This document shows, piece after piece, positions 62,546-64,000 of a stretch of DNA of 64,000 bases. The stretch spans positions 55,040-119,039 of the forward strand of contig JAUNUN010000002.1 of the NCBI GenBank assembly GCA_030538155.1, written 5' to 3'. The notes beneath the pieces were generated by a model, which did no database searches, was not told where the DNA came from, and worked only from the letters and a program-made list of their open reading frames with translations. The translations under genes were made by a program, and so were the position numbers. The stretch is from a bacterium (GTDB taxonomy: Bacteria; Desulfobacterota; Desulfobulbia; Desulfobulbales; Desulfobulbaceae). Every line of letters begins with the position of its first letter. Within the stretch, counting starts at the first letter, position 1.

Positions 62546-63517
62546 ATGCCGCCTGCGCCTCTATTTTCTGCTTGCCGTGTCGTACGTTTCCTGGGCCGGA
62601 AATCCTGTTGCCGGTTGTTGTTTTTTGTCCTCCTGCTCGCGCTAGCCTTAACCGGTTGCGCCAAGCGCGACCGGGGCGCGGTTGCAACGGGCAGCACAAC
62701 TGCCCCAGGCTCCCTTTCCTCGATCTACACCCGTCTTCCTGACGCTGCCGCCAGGGAAAGAGCCCGCCGGCAGGCAGGCATGGTCACCCCGCAAAGTGAG
62801 TTGTCGCGCACGGTCTGTCAAAATCAGGGGATACGCCTGCAGGGGGAATTCCAACGCTCCGGGTTGAAGTTCGGCGCGCCGATTTTTGTGCGTATCTTCA
62901 AAGAAAGCCACGAACTGGAACTGTGGGTGCAGCGCGGCGAACGCTTTTACCTGTTTAAAAAATATCCGATCGCATACTTCTCCGGCGGGCTTGGCCCAAA
63001 ACTGCACGAAGGCGATCTGCAGGCTCCAGAAGGGTACTACGAGGTCTTTCCTTCGCTGATGAACCCATGGAGCAATTTCCATCTGGCCTTCAACATCGGC
63101 TACCCCAATCTCTACGATCAGGCACGTCAGGCCTCCGGCGGTATGATCATGGTGCATGGCAAACGCCTCTCTGTTGGTTGCTTTGCCATGACCGACCCGG
63201 TCATCGAAGAAATTTACACTATTGCAGACCGTGCCCTCAATGCCGGCCAATCCTCCTTTCAGGTGCATATCTTTCCCTTCCGCATGACCCCGGCAAACCT
63301 GCAACGACACGACAATTCGCCCCACATCGCCTTCTGGCGCAACCTGCTCCATGGCTACACCCTTTTTGAGCTCAACCATGTCCCCCCAATGGTGCGTGTT
63401 CAGAACAGTCAGTACGCTTTTTCTTCAGGACGCATTCGCACTGGTCAGGAGCCGCTTTCCCAAGCACCACGCTCAAATGTGGTCAGTATCCAACATGACC
63501 TACAGGTTCTTCCTTAA
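62546..63517 (+). CDS. L,D-transpeptidase-like (YkuD/YafK) lipoprotein
   Basis: The 323-aa protein has a lipobox (LALALTGCAK near residue 38), so it is anchored to the outer or inner membrane. The YkuD-type catalytic motif is MVHGKRLSVGCFAMTD near 210, where His, Ser-Val-Gly and the Cys nucleophile are conserved. An N-terminal FGAPIFVRIFKESHELELWVQRGERF and YEVFPSLMNPWSNFHLAFNIGYPN match the YafK subgroup. It would cross-link peptidoglycan or attach or release proteins. It is followed by tRNA-Leu; gene boundaries are otherwise clear. Confidence 0.88.
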   Translation: MPPAPLFSACRVVRFLGRKSCCRLLFFVLLLALALTGCAKRDRGAVATGSTTAPGSLSSIYTRLPDAAARERARRQAGMVTPQSELSRTVCQNQGIRLQGEFQRSGLKFGAPIFVRIFKESHELELWVQRGERFYLFKKYPIAYFSGGLGPKLHEGDLQAPEGYYEVFPSLMNPWSNFHLAFNIGYPNLYDQARQASGGMIMVHGKRLSVGCFAMTDPVIEEIYTIADRALNAGQSSFQVHIFPFRMTPANLQRHDNSPHIAFWRNLLHGYTLFELNHVPPMVRVQNSQYAFSSGRIRTGQEPLSQAPRSNVVSIQHDLQVLP

Positions 63518-63627
63518 AGGTGCAAGGAGCGGACAGTATCCGAACAGTCTGCTGCGAAGGATTGATGCGTATTGTACAAGAAAGGCTTGACAAGATTTCA
63601 TAGATAAAGCATATTGGTGCCTTCAGT

Positions 63628-63714
63628 GCCGAAGTGGCGGAATTGGTAGACGCGCTAGGTTCAGGGTCTAGTTGGGGTTCCCCAGTGGAAGTTCGAGTCT
63701 TCTCTTCGGCACCA
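63628..63714 (+). tRNA. tRNA-Leu(CAG)
   Basis: An 87-base gene with encoded CCA. Acceptor GCCGAAG pairs with CTTCGGC before discriminator A. The D arm has GGCGGAATTGGTAGACGC. The anticodon stem-loop is CTAGG-TTCAGGG-TCTAG with anticodon CAG. The long variable arm TTGGGGTTCCCCAG is typical of tRNA-Leu, and the T arm has GTTCGAGTC. Confidence 0.95.
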
Positions 63715-63750
63715 CATTGACATCCAAAGAAGTACCAAGAAGTACATTAG

Positions 63751-63785
63751 CCCCGTGAAACCATTAGGTTTTACGGGGTTTTTCT
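63751..63785 (+). terminator. Intrinsic terminator after tRNA-Leu
   Basis: CCCCGTGAAACC (63751-63762) pairs with GGTTTTACGGGG (63767-63778) with one G-T pair and loop ATTA, then TTTTTC. Confidence 0.85.
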
Positions 63786-63892
63786 TTACCTTCCCTTCCC
63801 AAGAGTTCCAGTAAAACCCATTGGCATACAGCCTTTTTTGTGGGTATGTTTGTGGGCACGAAGAAAGAGGACTCATAATACCCACAGAAATA

Positions 63893-63921
63893 TGGCTCTT
63901 CGTCGAATCAAGTGGATTTGA
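63893..63921 (+). repeat. 29-bp IS-end-like sequence near the window edge
   Basis: An exact inverted match of 20152-20180, starting TGGCTCTTCGTCGAATC. It lies about 180 bp after tRNA-Leu and may be the left end of an IS (ISL3-like by its GGCTCTTC start) that continues outside the window. Confidence 0.55.
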
Positions 63922-64000
63922 TTAAATTTTGTATTGGAGCAGCCGGCAGGTAAATTATGCCGATGAAGGTATCATCGTTTCTATAGCCTCCGGCTCTGCA

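Overview
The window reads as a GC-rich chromosome segment of an anaerobic deltaproteobacterium (Desulfobacterota), most like a Desulfobulbaceae-type sulfate reducer. The basis is gene content, not a database match: UGA-encoded selenocysteine in selD and in an ArsC-family protein, a multi-FeS NuoEF/Nfn-type flavin complex, a tungsten/molybdenum bis-MGD enzyme, an ECF nickel importer, and DASS- and TauE-type anion carriers. An AT-rich foreign segment lies at the left edge, and small transposable elements are scattered through the rest.

Left to right: 1-3360 is the right part of an integrated inovirus-like (filamentous phage) element: a secreted adsorption-type protein (partial), a 47-aa major-coat-like protein, two tiny membrane proteins, an ssDNA-binding-like protein, a divergent CI-type repressor, a DUF2726/DUF4124-type protein and a toxin-antitoxin pair. 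It ends in a 3' fragment of a tRNA-Pro that looks like an att site. 3507-12937 carries a DMT exporter, SelO, a CBS-domain protein, a DASS carrier, metK-ahcY (S-adenosylmethionine cycle), a GNAT acetyltransferase and a LysE exporter. 13030-14100 is selD, itself a selenoprotein. Next come purF, a membrane methyltransferase, a lipid kinase overlapping a phosphoesterase, and a CoA-disulfide-reductase-like flavoprotein.

19782-23470 is repeat-rich: two diverged copies of a ~300 bp element with REP-like palindromes flank a hybrid sensor kinase interrupted by an in-frame TGA. 23471-29818 is a four-gene minus-strand operon (NuoE-like, NuoF-like, a NuoG/NfnA fusion, NfnB-like), probably an electron-bifurcating or confurcating NADH/NADPH/ferredoxin transhydrogenase related to the Stn/Nfn group. 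30035-32215 is an acetylene-hydratase-like Mo/W enzyme. A 97-bp MITE-like repeat and a decayed IS630-type element precede a Zur-znuABC zinc locus, bioG, and a nikKMLQO-type nickel transporter. bioF follows, translationally coupled to the ArsC-family selenoprotein.

43766-48692 is a compact surface-structure locus: two paralogous secreted beta-rich subunits, a PapD-like chaperone and a divergent usher-like outer membrane protein. It is the best candidate for an undescribed system. The inverted second copy of the MITE forms the 3' end of the sirtuin gene. The right part holds TauE, a polytopic membrane protein, two TIGR01777 epimerases, nhaA behind a candidate structured RNA, an OFA-type MFS carrier, uppP-dedA, xseB-ispA-dxs (isoprenoid precursors), an L,D-transpeptidase-like lipoprotein and tRNA-Leu(CAG). 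A 29-bp sequence near the right edge matches, inverted, a solo copy at 20152.

All assignments are by eye from translations and motifs. No alignment or search was run.
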